A program made the translations under genes and the position numbers. Below the pieces are notes generated by a model, which saw only the letters and a program-made list of their open reading frames with translations, searched no databases and was not told where the DNA came from. Positions 1-8,984 of a stretch of 64,000 nucleotides of DNA are shown one piece after another. The stretch's first letter is position 1. Each line of letters starts with the position of its first letter. Source of the stretch: Halomonas sp. GT (lineage in GTDB: Bacteria > Pseudomonadota > Gammaproteobacteria > Pseudomonadales > Halomonadaceae); assembly GCF_002082565.1 (NCBI RefSeq), contig NZ_CP020562.1, positions 2,418,001 to 2,482,000 on the forward strand, read 5' to 3'.

Positions 1-1045
1 TGATCAAATCAGAGATAGTCAGTGCCAGGAGAACACCTGCAGCCACGCCAATCGCAATACCGATCAGACCGATGGTTAGCCCTTGCACGATAAAAATACC
101 CATGATCGAACGTGGGGTGGCACCTATGGTACGTAAAATGGCGATATCCGCTCGCTTATCGGTCACGACCATCACTAGCGTAGATACTATATTAAATGCG
201 GCAACGGCAATAATGACCGTCAGCAGCAACGCAATCATGCGCTTTTCCATCTGAATCGCTTGAAATAGACTCCCATGGGAAGCAGTCCAATCCGTGCCGC
301 GGTAACCTGAGCCAAGCTCGTTAACAATCGCTTGAGTTTCACTACCAGCCACAAACAGGTCATCTAACTCTAGCCGTAAGCCACCCACCGCATCGCCCAA
401 ACGCGCTAACGTTTGCATATCTTCAATATTGGCATAGGCCAAATTAGCGTCTAAATCAGCGCCTACACTAAAAATACCGCTAACAGTAAATCGCTTTAGT
501 CTTGGAAAAACTCCAGCGGGCGTAATCGATGCTTCTGGAACAAGTAGCGTGACTCGATCACCTACACCTACGCCCAAGCGACGTGCCAGCATAGATCCCA
601 GCACTACGTTCCACTCGCCAGGCACCAGATCGGAAAGCTGACCTTGGCGCATATGCTCACCAATAATCGACACTTGACCTTCCCAGTCCGGATGAATGCC
701 ATTCACCATGGCGCCTTGGTTTCTACCACCCGCTGAAAACATACCCTGCTGTTCAACATACGGCGCTGCACCAATAACTCGCTCTCGTTCAACAAGCTGT
801 TCTGCTAACGCTTGCCACTCAACTAACCCTTCTCGTGATTCAATTTTAGTATGAGGCACCATTCCCAAAATTCGAGTACGAAGCTCGTGATCAAAACCAT
901 TCATCACCGACAGCACAAGAATGAGCACTGCCACGCCAAGCATTAACCCCAGCATTGAAGTTAACGAAATAAACGAAATAAAGTGGTTCCGGCGTTTAGC
1001 GCGCACGTAGCGCAGCCCCACCAGAAAAGGCAAACGATCAAGCAT
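1..1045 (-). CDS. lolC: LolC/LolE-type lipoprotein-releasing ABC transporter permease (3' end outside window)
   Basis: Inner-membrane permease of the LolCDE complex, which extracts mature lipoproteins from the inner membrane and hands them to LolA. The reading frame runs from ATG at 1045, with GGAATG just upstream, to the left edge of the window, so about 348 residues are visible and the C-terminus is missing. The N-terminus (GLRYVRAKRRNHFISFISL, then a hydrophobic run ending VLSVMNG) is typical of LolC/LolE. A large periplasmic domain follows, then hydrophobic segments near residues 265-290 and 315-345 (FtsX-like permease region). LolC and LolE are paralogues and I cannot separate them with certainty; LolC is the better fit because the cut end leaves room for lolD downstream. 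It is divergent from aguA. Confidence 0.88.
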   Translation of the reverse strand, partial: MLDRLPFLVGLRYVRAKRRNHFISFISLTSMLGLMLGVAVLILVLSVMNGFDHELRTRILGMVPHTKIESREGLVEWQALAEQLVERERVIGAAPYVEQQGMFSAGGRNQGAMVNGIHPDWEGQVSIIGEHMRQGQLSDLVPGEWNVVLGSMLARRLGVGVGDRVTLLVPEASITPAGVFPRLKRFTVSGIFSVGADLDANLAYANIEDMQTLARLGDAVGGLRLELDDLFVAGSETQAIVNELGSGYRGTDWTASHGSLFQAIQMEKRMIALLLTVIIAVAAFNIVSTLVMVVTDKRADIAILRTIGATPRSIMGIFIVQGLTIGLIGIAIGVAAGVLLALTISDLI

Positions 1046-1274
1046 GGCATCATTCCTTAGTAATAAGCGTCCATGGTACGGTTTTTTTAGCATGGGTGCA
1101 TGTGCGAACGCTGCGTTAGAGTAACAAGTCTGCCTACCGTTCCCTTAAGCACGGTATCGCTTGCATGTTGGTAAACAAGCCCCTAAATTGCGCCCATTCC
1201 CCTTGTCTTTTAGAGGTCGCCTCTAGGGCAAGCATTTTTTCTATTATCATTTTCTTCGACTATTAAGAGCATCT

Positions 1275-2345
1275 GTGACGTTGGCTAACAAGACTTACCG
1301 TTTATTGCCTGAGTGGCACCCCCAAGACGGCTTGCAACTGACTTGGCCCCGTCCAGACGGCGACTGGGCATCGCTGTTATCACGTATTGAAGCAACGCTT
1401 GAGCGTATAGTGATTGCCACAACACGCTATCAGCGCGTGTTAATCAGCGTTCCTGATGACGCCACCCAGCGCCGCTTGGCTGCTACGTTTGGGGCCTATG
1501 GCATTTCCCAACAACAATTCATACTCATTGTCGCTCCCACTGATGACACTTGGGCCAGAGACCATGGGCCAATCACCGTGGTAGACGAAGCACAGCAGCC
1601 ACTCATGTTGGATTACACGTTTACCGGCTGGGGTGGTAAATTTCCTGCCGAGCATGACAATCGCCTCACCCAATGGTTGGACGATGCAGGGGTCTGGAAC
1701 TGCCCCATCACTCCGCGCAGCTTGGTGCTAGAAGGCGGCGCTATTGAAACCGACGGAGAAGGCACGCTGCTAACCACAGAAGCCTGCTTACTGAACCCAA
1801 ACCGCAACCCGTCACTTTCGCGTACGGATATTGAAACCCAGTTAGCGGAAGATTTTGGCGTCGATCGAGTCCTATGGCTAGCAAGTGGGCATCTTGAAGG
1901 TGACGATACCGACAGTCATGTTGATACACTCGCACGCTTTTGCAACGCCTCTACCATTGCGTATGTCCGCTGCGACGACCCCACCGACTCTCACTATCCA
2001 GCGCTAAACGCAATGGAGCAAGAGCTCATGGCGTTTCGCCAGCGCAACGGTGAACCCTACCAATTAATTGCTTTGCCGTGGCCACAGGCCTGCTTTGATC
2101 CTGAAGACGGTCATCGCCTCCCGGCTACCTACGCGAATTTTTTAATTATCAATAATGCCGTACTGGTGCCTACGTATGGCGATCCAGCCGACCTAATCGC
2201 GCTGCAAGCGTTGAGTATTGCCTTTCCAGAACACACCCTGATTCCTATCGAGTGTAATAGCGTCATTCGCCAGCATGGCAGCCTCCACTGTTTAACCATG
2301 CAGCTACCGAAAGGCACCCTTGCCCCTGCGCTTAGTCAATCCTAA
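1275..2345 (+). CDS. aguA: Agmatine deiminase
   Basis: Hydrolyses agmatine to N-carbamoylputrescine and ammonia, the first step of the arginine-decarboxylase route to putrescine. The 356-residue protein starts at a GTG codon. It belongs to the guanidino-group-modifying (pentein) fold: LEGGAIETDGEGTLLTTEAC near residues 152-171, GHLEGDDTDSHVD with its His and Asp near 205-217, and the C-terminal nucleophile in GSLHCLTMQ (Cys about 339). The more usual GGG before the HC motif is QHG here, a small departure from the family. aguB follows 9 nt after the stop with its own ribosome-binding site, so the two form an operon. The 229-nt gap to lolC holds no promoter I can name with confidence. Confidence 0.95.
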   Translation: MTLANKTYRLLPEWHPQDGLQLTWPRPDGDWASLLSRIEATLERIVIATTRYQRVLISVPDDATQRRLAATFGAYGISQQQFILIVAPTDDTWARDHGPITVVDEAQQPLMLDYTFTGWGGKFPAEHDNRLTQWLDDAGVWNCPITPRSLVLEGGAIETDGEGTLLTTEACLLNPNRNPSLSRTDIETQLAEDFGVDRVLWLASGHLEGDDTDSHVDTLARFCNASTIAYVRCDDPTDSHYPALNAMEQELMAFRQRNGEPYQLIALPWPQACFDPEDGHRLPATYANFLIINNAVLVPTYGDPADLIALQALSIAFPEHTLIPIECNSVIRQHGSLHCLTMQLPKGTLAPALSQS

Positions 2346-2354
2346 GGAGCCATC

Positions 2355-3257
2355 ATGTCTAACAGCTTAACCGTCGGTGTTGTTCAACAGCCAGCGTGGC
2401 CAGATAAAGCACGTAGTCTTGCAGCCAGCGAAGCAGGCATACGCTCAGTTGCTAGCCAAGGCGCTCAATTAGTATTGCTGCAGGAGCTGCATGCCACGCA
2501 CTACTTTTGCCAGTACGAAGACCCTGCACTGTTTGATTTGGCTGAACCACTAGACGGCCCTACTGGTCAGCACCTAGCTGAATTAGCTAAGGAGCTGAAT
2601 ATTGTGCTGGTGGGGTCGCTGTTTGAAAGGCGTGCGGCGGGGCTTTACCACAATACAGCCGTTGTTTATGACCGCGCAAAAGGACGTGTTGGGGAGTACC
2701 GTAAAATGCACATCCCGGATGATCCGGCCTTTTACGAAAAGTTTTACTTTACCCCTGGCGATTCTGACGACGGACGTGGCCAAGGCTTCACGCCCATTGA
2801 CACCTCTGTTGGGCGGCTAGGTGTCTTAGTTTGCTGGGATCAATGGTACCCGGAAGCGGCACGTTTAATGGCACTAAGTGGTGCGGAGCTACTTCTCTAC
2901 CCAACGGCCATCGGCTGGGATCCAAATGATGATGACGCTGAAAAAGCCCGCCAGAAAGATGCTTGGACAATTATACAGCGCTCCCATGGCGTCGCTAACG
3001 GGCTGCCCGTATTGGTCGCGAACAGAGTCGGCTTTGAGCCCGACCACTCTGGTGTTGGTAACGGCATTGCGTTTTGGGGAGGAAGTTTTGTATGCGGCCC
3101 GCAAGGAGAAATGCTAGCGCATGCAGGGGAAGAGACACAGCAACTAGTGGTCAATATTGATATGGCGCGTAGCGAGAACACCCGGCGTATTTGGCCTTAT
3201 TTGCGCGACCGCCGCATTGATGCCTACGGTGATCTAACACGTCGCTATCGCGATTGA
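2355..3257 (+). CDS. aguB: N-carbamoylputrescine amidase
   Basis: Nitrilase-superfamily amidohydrolase that converts N-carbamoylputrescine to putrescine, CO2 and ammonia, completing the pathway begun by AguA. The 300-residue length is normal. The Glu-Lys-Cys catalytic triad is visible: E44 in LLQELHATHYF, K117 in EYRKMHIPDD, and C160 in GVLVCWDQWYPE. The pattern DPAFYEKFYFTPGD is characteristic of AguB-type enzymes. AAGGAG lies 6 nt upstream of the ATG, right after the aguA stop. The gene is followed by a short imperfect direct repeat and then by a hairpin belonging to the convergent transcript. Confidence 0.95.
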   Translation: MSNSLTVGVVQQPAWPDKARSLAASEAGIRSVASQGAQLVLLQELHATHYFCQYEDPALFDLAEPLDGPTGQHLAELAKELNIVLVGSLFERRAAGLYHNTAVVYDRAKGRVGEYRKMHIPDDPAFYEKFYFTPGDSDDGRGQGFTPIDTSVGRLGVLVCWDQWYPEAARLMALSGAELLLYPTAIGWDPNDDDAEKARQKDAWTIIQRSHGVANGLPVLVANRVGFEPDHSGVGNGIAFWGGSFVCGPQGEMLAHAGEETQQLVVNIDMARSENTRRIWPYLRDRRIDAYGDLTRRYRD

Positions 3258-3289
3258 TAACCAACTCGCTGGATAACTAACCTCGCCTG
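3256..3289. repeat. Imperfect short direct duplication after aguB
   Basis: GATAACCAACTCGCTG is followed immediately by GATAACTAACCTCGCCTG, two diverged copies of a 16-18 bp unit that overlap the aguB stop region. No function is evident; replication slippage would explain it. Confidence 0.5.
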
Positions 3290-3317
3290 ATAAAACATAA
3301 ACTGACAAAAACATAGA

Positions 3318-3342
3318 CGCCTGCTCTCATCGAGAGCAGGCG
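3318..3342 (-). terminator. Intrinsic terminator for the argJ/mutT side
   Basis: Perfect 11-bp inverted repeat CGCCTGCTCTC / GAGAGCAGGCG with a 3-nt loop. Read on the minus strand it is followed, after a few bases, by TTTTTG, so it best terminates the leftward transcript ending at 3377. The plus-strand side lacks a U-run but could still slow aguAB transcription. Confidence 0.75.
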
Positions 3343-3376
3343 CAGCGTTCAAAAAACTAACCTGTAGCGATTGGTT

Positions 3377-4333
3377 TTATTTCCAAAAATCACGAATAGA
3401 CGCAATTCCCTGAGCACCAACAGCGCGTGCATGGTTAGCATCAAAGCGGGTCATGCCACCCAGTGCAAACACCGGCATGCCAGCACGTTCAACTAGCTGC
3501 TGGAAGTCATGCCACCCCAATGGGGCTACCTCAGGATGAGACGGCGTAGTGCGCAACGGCGACAGCGTGACAAAATCACAACCTAAAACCGCAGCCTGAG
3601 AAAGCTGTGTTTGATCATGAGTCGACGCCGAGAGCCATTTATTTTCTGCAATTGGGCGTCGCTCAAGGTCCATTAACCGTGCGCTCGTTAAATGAATTCC
3701 GTCAGCATCAATAGCGTCAAGCAATGCTGGCTCGCCGTTCAACAACAACTTTGCATCATACTGACGACAAAGGCGCAGGGCGCGCTCAGCACGGGCAATG
3801 TATGCCGCTTCATCAAGATTTTTTGCCCGCAGCTGTACGAGCCTTACACCATCTTCACTGAGCGCTCGTTCCAATAAGCTATCGAAACGTTCTTCGTCAG
3901 CTTCCTCGCCAGTAATCAGATAGTCAGTGGGCAACATCACCGCACGCAAAATAGGCAAGTTAGCAGCAGGGAAAGGGTAATTTACTAACTCTTCCATGGG
4001 CACCCAGCGTACTGCCTGCCCCTCTCGGCCAAACGGCTCACCCGCAAACTCCTGCACTTGCCAAACATCCAGAAGGATATGCTTATCAGGATACTCATGA
4101 TGAACGCGGATAAGTGGCCGGGCTCGTACAATCTCAACACCAAGCTCTTCATGAAGCTCGCGCTTGAGGCCTTCAAGCCCCGTTTCATAAGGCGCCAGCT
4201 TGCCACCAGGAAACTCCCATAGACCGCCTTGATCAACATTAGAGGGCCGACGCGCAATCAGAACCCGCTTTTGATCGGCGCTGATCATTGCAGCCGCCGC
4301 GACATGAACTCGTCGTTTTACCATTACACTCAT
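3377..4333 (-). CDS. mutT: MutT-type Nudix hydrolase fused to a ThiE-like (thiamine phosphate synthase) domain
   Basis: The N-terminal part is a MutT-family domain expected to hydrolyse 8-oxo-dGTP and so prevent mutation. The Nudix box GX5EX7REUXEEXGU is intact (GGKLAPYETG then REL-EEL-G, about residues 45-65). The C-terminal 190 residues resemble thiamine phosphate synthase (LVQLRAKNL, LGCDFVTLSPLRTTPSHP, GMPVFALGGM). Key ThiE residues look altered: LLNGE stands where the family has an N-D pair, and the lysine after the TT(x)S loop is missing. Catalysis by this half is therefore doubtful. The same fusion is known in Pseudomonas and relatives. I prefer ATG 4333; GTG 4348 and ATG 4324 are possible. 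It lies downstream of argJ on the same strand. Confidence 0.88.
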   Translation of the reverse strand: MSVMVKRRVHVAAAAMISADQKRVLIARRPSNVDQGGLWEFPGGKLAPYETGLEGLKRELHEELGVEIVRARPLIRVHHEYPDKHILLDVWQVQEFAGEPFGREGQAVRWVPMEELVNYPFPAANLPILRAVMLPTDYLITGEEADEERFDSLLERALSEDGVRLVQLRAKNLDEAAYIARAERALRLCRQYDAKLLLNGEPALLDAIDADGIHLTSARLMDLERRPIAENKWLSASTHDQTQLSQAAVLGCDFVTLSPLRTTPSHPEVAPLGWHDFQQLVERAGMPVFALGGMTRFDANHARAVGAQGIASIRDFWK

Positions 4334-4436
4334 TACGTCTTTACCCACTTTTTGCGCGCCGCCCTAAACAAAGACGGCGCTATCTCACTGCATTAGCACG
4401 TCACTGCAACTGTTTTTGGCTACTTTTCAGTACGCT

Positions 4437-5666
4437 TCAGCTACGGTAATCCGCGTTGATAGTCACATAGTCATGAGATAGGTCCGAGGTCCACACAGTG
4501 GCACTCTCTTCACCACGACCCAAATTAATGCGAATGATGATTTCTTCCTGCGCCATGACGGCGCTGCCCGCTGCTTCTGTATAACTGTCGGCACGGCCGC
4601 CCTTTTCAACTAAGCGAACGTCACCCAAATCAATGACAACTTGATTGACATCGAACGACTCAACCGGCGCGCGCCCAACAGCGGCTAAAATACGCCCCCA
4701 GTTAGCATCAGAAGCGTAGAGCGCAGTCTTCACCAGTGGCGAGTGAGCAACAGTAAAAGCAACATCCAACGCTTCCTGCCGAGTGGTCGCCTCATTCACC
4801 TGGAGCGTCACAAACTTTGTCGCTCCTTCGCCATCACGAATAATCGCTTGGGCAAGCTCGGTCATCACGCGTTGTAGCGCATTGCGGAAAATGGCCACCT
4901 GCTCCCCGCTTTCAACTCGAGCGCCTGTACCCGTCGCCGCCAGCATGCAAGCATCGTTGGTTGATGTATCGCTATCGACAGTGATGCAGTTAAAAGATCG
5001 ATCCACCGTTTCACGTAATAAACTCGCTAACAACGGCTGCTCAATCGCCGCATCCGTCACCACAAAACCCAACATGGTAGCCATATTGGGCTTAATCATG
5101 CCTGACCCTTTGGTAATGCCATTGATCGTAACCCGCTGATCACCGATTGAAACGGTTATCGTTGCACCTTTGGCTCGGGTATCAGTGGTCAGAATCCCCT
5201 CACCGGCCTGCTGCCAAGCAAGACTAGTATCCGCTAGGGAACTTAGCGCATTAGGCATACCGGCAAGCAGGCGTGCCATCGGTAGAGGCTCGCCGATCAC
5301 ACCGGTTGAAAAGGGTAAGACCTGGCTTTTATCAACACCCATTTGCTCAGCAAGCGCTTTACAGCTGGCATAAGCGTCCTGCAAGCCCGATGCGCCAGTA
5401 CCAGCATTGGCATTGCCAGTATTTACCAGCCAGTAGCGAGGAACATGCCCAGCGCTTGCACACTCTTCAAGGTGCGCTTTCGCAACGACCACTGGAGCAG
5501 CACAAAACGCATTGCGAGTAAAAACCCCGGCTACCGTGGCAGTTTCAGGTAACTCAATCACCACTACATCACGGCGATCTGGCTTTTTAATACCTGCCAT
5601 TGCACTGCCCAGGCGCACCCCGTTAAGGGGTGGCAATTCCGGAAAAGCAAGATTTCCCACCGCCAT
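4437..5666 (-). CDS. argJ: Bifunctional glutamate N-acetyltransferase / amino-acid N-acetyltransferase (ArgJ)
   Basis: Transfers the acetyl group from N-acetylornithine to glutamate and can also use acetyl-CoA, giving the recycling route of arginine biosynthesis. ArgJ is made as one chain that cuts itself at an Ala-Thr bond, and the new N-terminal Thr is the nucleophile. The signature is present as KGSGMIKPNMATMLGF, with the Thr at about residue 197. The ATG at 5666 is preferred over the longer frame (5696) because AGGAG sits 7 nt upstream of it. The 409-residue length is normal. It lies 36 nt downstream of secA on the same strand, so it is probably partly co-transcribed with it. Confidence 0.96.
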   Translation of the reverse strand: MAVGNLAFPELPPLNGVRLGSAMAGIKKPDRRDVVVIELPETATVAGVFTRNAFCAAPVVVAKAHLEECASAGHVPRYWLVNTGNANAGTGASGLQDAYASCKALAEQMGVDKSQVLPFSTGVIGEPLPMARLLAGMPNALSSLADTSLAWQQAGEGILTTDTRAKGATITVSIGDQRVTINGITKGSGMIKPNMATMLGFVVTDAAIEQPLLASLLRETVDRSFNCITVDSDTSTNDACMLAATGTGARVESGEQVAIFRNALQRVMTELAQAIIRDGEGATKFVTLQVNEATTRQEALDVAFTVAHSPLVKTALYASDANWGRILAAVGRAPVESFDVNQVVIDLGDVRLVEKGGRADSYTEAAGSAVMAQEEIIIRINLGRGEESATVWTSDLSHDYVTINADYRS

Positions 5667-5702
5667 GTTTTTCTCCTTTGCGCTCAATTTCGCCACGCGT
5701 GA

Positions 5703-8435
5703 TTAGCTTAGTTTTCCACAGCACTGCTTATACTTTTTACCGGACCCACATGAGCACGGATCATTGCGCCCTACTTTTGGCCCTTCACGACGCAACGGAC
5801 GTCCGTCAGCCCCAGGTGCTTCCTGTGAAACATCTTCCGGCTGGGCGTTAGGATCATCGTGGCGACTTGCCGCTGTCGCACGTTCCCGCACTGACTCTTC
5901 ACGGCGCTTCTGCTCTAGCGCATCAACCTCTTCAGGCTGGCGAACCTGCACGTGGCTTAAAATTCGCGTAACGTCAGCTTTAATGTTCGTTAGCAGATGC
6001 TGGAACAACTCGAAGGATTCACGCTTGTACTCCTGCTTAGGATTCTTCTGGGCATAACCACGCAAGTGAATGCCACGACGCAGGTGATCCATCGACTGAA
6101 GATGCTCTTTCCAACGGGTATCCAACACCTGGAGCATTACCTGTTTTTCAAAACGGCGAATTAACGTGGCGCCAGCAGCCTCAATTTTGGCTTGATACGC
6201 ATCGCGGTGCATCGCTTGTAAACGCTCACGCAGTTTCTCTTCACTGAAGCGCTCGTCTTCTGCCGCCCATTGCGTAACGGGAGCATCAAGATTGAATTCA
6301 GTTTTAAGATGCGCCTCTAACCCAGGCAAATCCCACTGCTCAGCCAAGCTCTGAGGTGGCACATAATCACTGATGGCATCTTCCATGACTTCTTCACGAA
6401 TACCGATGACGGCGTCGGAAACCTCATCAGCGGACAGAATTTCATTACGCTGTTCGTAGATAACTCGACGCTGATCATTAGCGACATCATCGTATTCAAG
6501 CAGTTGCTTGCGGATATCAAAGTTGCGCCCCTCTACTTTTTTCTGGGCACGCTCGACAGCGTTAGACACCATCTTGTGCTCAATTGCCTCACCGCGTTCT
6601 AGTCCAAGAGCCAGCATCAGGCGCTTCACTCGGTCAGAACCAAACAAACGCATCAAACTGTCTTCTAACGAGAGGAAGAAGCGTGTAGAGCCTGGGTCGC
6701 CTTGACGTCCCGCACGACCACGCAGCTGGTTATCAATACGACGGGACTCATGACGTTCAGAACCAACAACATGCAAACCACCTGCTTCTAAAACACCGTC
6801 ATGGCGCTTTTGCCACTCCGCCTTGAGAGCTTCAATCTGTTCTTGGGTGGGATTTTGCAGCTTAGCCGCTTCTGCTTCCCAGTTCCCCCCGAGGACGATA
6901 TCGGTACCACGTCCCGCCATATTCGTTGCAATAGTAATGGCGCCCGGACGACCTGCTTGAGCGATGATTTCTGCTTCGCTTTGGTGTTGTTTAGCGTTCA
7001 ACACATTAAACGTCAGGCCAGCTTCGCGCATTAGGCGGGCTAGGTACTCTGAGGTTTCAATCGACGCTGTACCAACGAGCACAGGGCGTCCGGCTTCAGT
7101 TTCGGCCTTCACATCTTTAATAATCGCTTCGTATTTTTCTTCAGCACTCAGATAGACCAAATCATTCAGATCTTTACGAGCAAGCGATCGATTCGTTGGA
7201 ATGACGACCACATCCAGGCCATAAATTTGCCTAAATTCGAATGCTTCGGTATCAGCGGTGCCGGTCATGCCAGCGAGCTTTTCATATAAACGGAAGTAGT
7301 TCTGGAAAGTAGTCGATGCCAGTGTCTGGCTCTCTCGCTGAACCGTCACTCCCTCTTTCGCTTCAACCGCTTGGTGCAACCCTTCTGACCAACGGCGCCC
7401 CGGCATAGAACGCCCAGTATGCTCATCAACGATGACAACCTGGCCTTCAGAAACGATGTAGTCAACGTCTAAATGATAAAGGTGTCTTGCGCGTAGCGCG
7501 GAATGCATATGTTGAAGCAAGTTTAGGTTTTGTGCGGCATAAAGCGATTCACCCTCGCCTAAGAGCCCTTCGGCACGCATTAGCTCTTCAACTTTGTTAT
7601 GACCCTGCTCGGTAAGTTCTACCTGCTTTTGTTTTTCATCAAGCAGGAAATCTCCCGTGACTGGCGCATCGCTGTCCTCCGAGGCTTCACCTTGTTCTAA
7701 CTGCTGAGCCAGGCGATTCACAATGCCGTACAAATCGGTATTTTCATCCACTGCGCCCGAGATAATTAACGGCGTACGAGCTTCATCAATTAAAATAGAG
7801 TCGACTTCATCGACGATGGCGTAATGCAGACCACGCTGCACTTTATCCTCAAGCGAGAACGCCATGTTGTCGCGCAGATAATCGAAACCAAACTCATTGT
7901 TAGTGCCATAAGTGATGTCACACTGATAGGCATGGCGCTTCTCTTCACCCGTTTGGCCAGCAAAGATAACGCCTACCGATAACCCAAGAAACTCATACAA
8001 GGGCCGCATCCATTCAGCATCACGGCGGGCTAGATAATCATTAACGGTGACGACATGGACACCCTTACTTGGCAGCGCATTTAAATATACGGCAAGCGTC
8101 GCCACCAGGGTTTTACCCTCACCGGTTTTCATTTCCGCTATACGGCCACGATGCAACGTCATACCACCGACCATTTGGACGTCAAAGTGGCGCATTTTCA
8201 TTACCCGTTTACTAGCCTCACGCACGACGGCAAACGCTTCTGGTAACAAACTATCAATAGACGCGCCTTCTGCTAACTTTTGACGTAACAGCCCTGTTTT
8301 TGCTTGCAACTCAGCGTCACTTAACCCTTCAAGTGCTTGCTCTAAAACGTTAATACTGAGCACGCTTTTTTGCATGCGCTTAACGTCGCGATCATTTTTA
8401 GAGCCAACGACTTTACGTAACAAATTATTAATCAT
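5703..8435 (-). CDS. secA: Preprotein translocase ATPase SecA
   Basis: Motor ATPase that pushes unfolded preproteins through SecYEG. The 910-residue length is typical. Visible landmarks are the Walker [16 protein letters not shown] near residues 102-116, the Walker B region [18 protein letters not shown] near 206, the DEAD-motor segment [11 protein letters not shown] near 500, and the C-terminal zinc-binding SecB/phospholipid-contact tail [16 protein letters not shown]. Translation starts at ATG 8435 behind a weak GGAA Shine-Dalgarno. A 122-codon ORF with a SecM-like layout ends 68 nt upstream on the same strand, which suggests that secA translation is coupled to or regulated by it. argJ follows downstream. 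Confidence 0.99.
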   Translation of the reverse strand: MINNLLRKVVGSKNDRDVKRMQKSVLSINVLEQALEGLSDAELQAKTGLLRQKLAEGASIDSLLPEAFAVVREASKRVMKMRHFDVQMVGGMTLHRGRIAEMKTGEGKTLVATLAVYLNALPSKGVHVVTVNDYLARRDAEWMRPLYEFLGLSVGVIFAGQTGEEKRHAYQCDITYGTNNEFGFDYLRDNMAFSLEDKVQRGLHYAIVDEVDSILIDEARTPLIISGAVDENTDLYGIVNRLAQQLEQGEASEDSDAPVTGDFLLDEKQKQVELTEQGHNKVEELMRAEGLLGEGESLYAAQNLNLLQHMHSALRARHLYHLDVDYIVSEGQVVIVDEHTGRSMPGRRWSEGLHQAVEAKEGVTVQRESQTLASTTFQNYFRLYEKLAGMTGTADTEAFEFRQIYGLDVVVIPTNRSLARKDLNDLVYLSAEEKYEAIIKDVKAETEAGRPVLVGTASIETSEYLARLMREAGLTFNVLNAKQHQSEAEIIAQAGRPGAITIATNMAGRGTDIVLGGNWEAEAAKLQNPTQEQIEALKAEWQKRHDGVLEAGGLHVVGSERHESRRIDNQLRGRAGRQGDPGSTRFFLSLEDSLMRLFGSDRVKRLMLALGLERGEAIEHKMVSNAVERAQKKVEGRNFDIRKQLLEYDDVANDQRRVIYEQRNEILSADEVSDAVIGIREEVMEDAISDYVPPQSLAEQWDLPGLEAHLKTEFNLDAPVTQWAAEDERFSEEKLRERLQAMHRDAYQAKIEAAGATLIRRFEKQVMLQVLDTRWKEHLQSMDHLRRGIHLRGYAQKNPKQEYKRESFELFQHLLTNIKADVTRILSHVQVRQPEEVDALEQKRREESVRERATAASRHDDPNAQPEDVSQEAPGADGRPLRREGPKVGRNDPCSCGSGKKYKQCCGKLS

Positions 8436-8503
8436 GAAAGTTCCAAATCTTCTCGAGCGCCCCGGTCAGGTACGCCCTTTTATATAAGGCAAATAAGGTA
8501 AAT

Positions 8504-8872
8504 TTAGTGAACGTACAGCTGAGCTGGCGGGCCACGAGGATTCAGCACATCAATCGCGGCAACCAACTGATGGGGGATACGAAGAAAATAGCGGATACAG
8601 CGCAAGACGGTAGGATACACACACGCTTGTTTTCGTACCCAGTGGCGCAGGGCGCAGCGCTTCTTAGCGATCCATTCAGACTGGGCACGCAGCATTGCTG
8701 GCACCCAAAAACAGATAATCACCCCGCGCTCACCGCCACGCAATGCATCTGAAGGATGTAAACTAGCAGGTAATAAACAACTCACTAGGAGGCCTGCCAG
8801 CCACCAACGCGCTAGGCCGTTTCGGCGTTGCCGCCGCGGCGAAGCAGACAAAACATCTGGCGTTGATGACAT
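8504..8872 (-). CDS. Candidate SecM-like secretion monitor / translational arrest peptide upstream of secA
   Basis: I do not recognise this 122-residue ORF as a named family. Residues 13-20 are basic (RRQRRNGL) and 21-37 hydrophobic (ARWWLAGLLVSCLLPAS), the shape of an export signal. A second hydrophobic patch (GVIICFWVPAML) lies at 50-61. The C-terminus is basic and ends NPRGPPAQLYVH, so R113-G-P-P116 lies six residues before the stop. E. coli SecM ends in RAGP plus four residues, and the ApdA/ApdP/ApcA arrest peptides use RAPP or RAPG. The gene precedes secA on the same strand by 68 nt, the secM position. Its start at 8872 has GGGAG about 12 nt upstream. A non-coding stretch is the main alternative. 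Confidence 0.55.
   Translation of the reverse strand: MSSTPDVLSASPRRQRRNGLARWWLAGLLVSCLLPASLHPSDALRGGERGVIICFWVPAMLRAQSEWIAKKRCALRHWVRKQACVYPTVLRCIRYFLRIPHQLVAAIDVLNPRGPPAQLYVH
8525..8536 (-). promoter_or_regulatory. Codons for the Arg-Gly-Pro-Pro putative ribosome-arrest motif
   Basis: The four codons read CGT GGC CCG CCA and end six sense codons before the TAA. The Arg-x-x-Pro spacing equals that of E. coli SecM R163-A-G-P166, both essential for stalling. The following codons contain GTTC (8509-8512), complementary to GAAC in the secA ribosome-binding region. That 4-bp match is too short to argue from, and no longer sequestering stem was found by eye. Confidence 0.4.
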
Positions 8873-8984
8873 GCTGTGGACTGGCTCCCGAGCGTGTTAG
8901 GCTCTATCAATTAAAAGTCTATAGAAAAACGCTGGTGGCAATCGTGAGTGTGGCTTAGCCAACAACGTTCCAGGAATTAAGTTA

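Noticed and set aside
1211..1225. TAGAGG-TCG-CCTCTA hairpin in the lolC/aguA gap
   Set aside because: A 6-bp stem with no flanking promoter or terminator features that I could support.
4355..4395. GCGCCG/CGGCGC hairpin between argJ and the Nudix gene
   Set aside because: Only a 6-bp stem with a large loop and no U-run; not enough to call a terminator.
8436..8503. Sequestering stem over the secA ribosome-binding site
   Set aside because: By eye only 4-5 bp pairings (GTTC/GAAC, GTACG/CGTAC) were found; a folding calculation would be needed to claim one.
8507..8752. 81-codon plus-strand ORF opposite the SecM-like ORF
   Set aside because: It lacks a hydrophobic signal and a plausible ribosome-binding site; the minus-strand frame has the coherent layout and genomic position.
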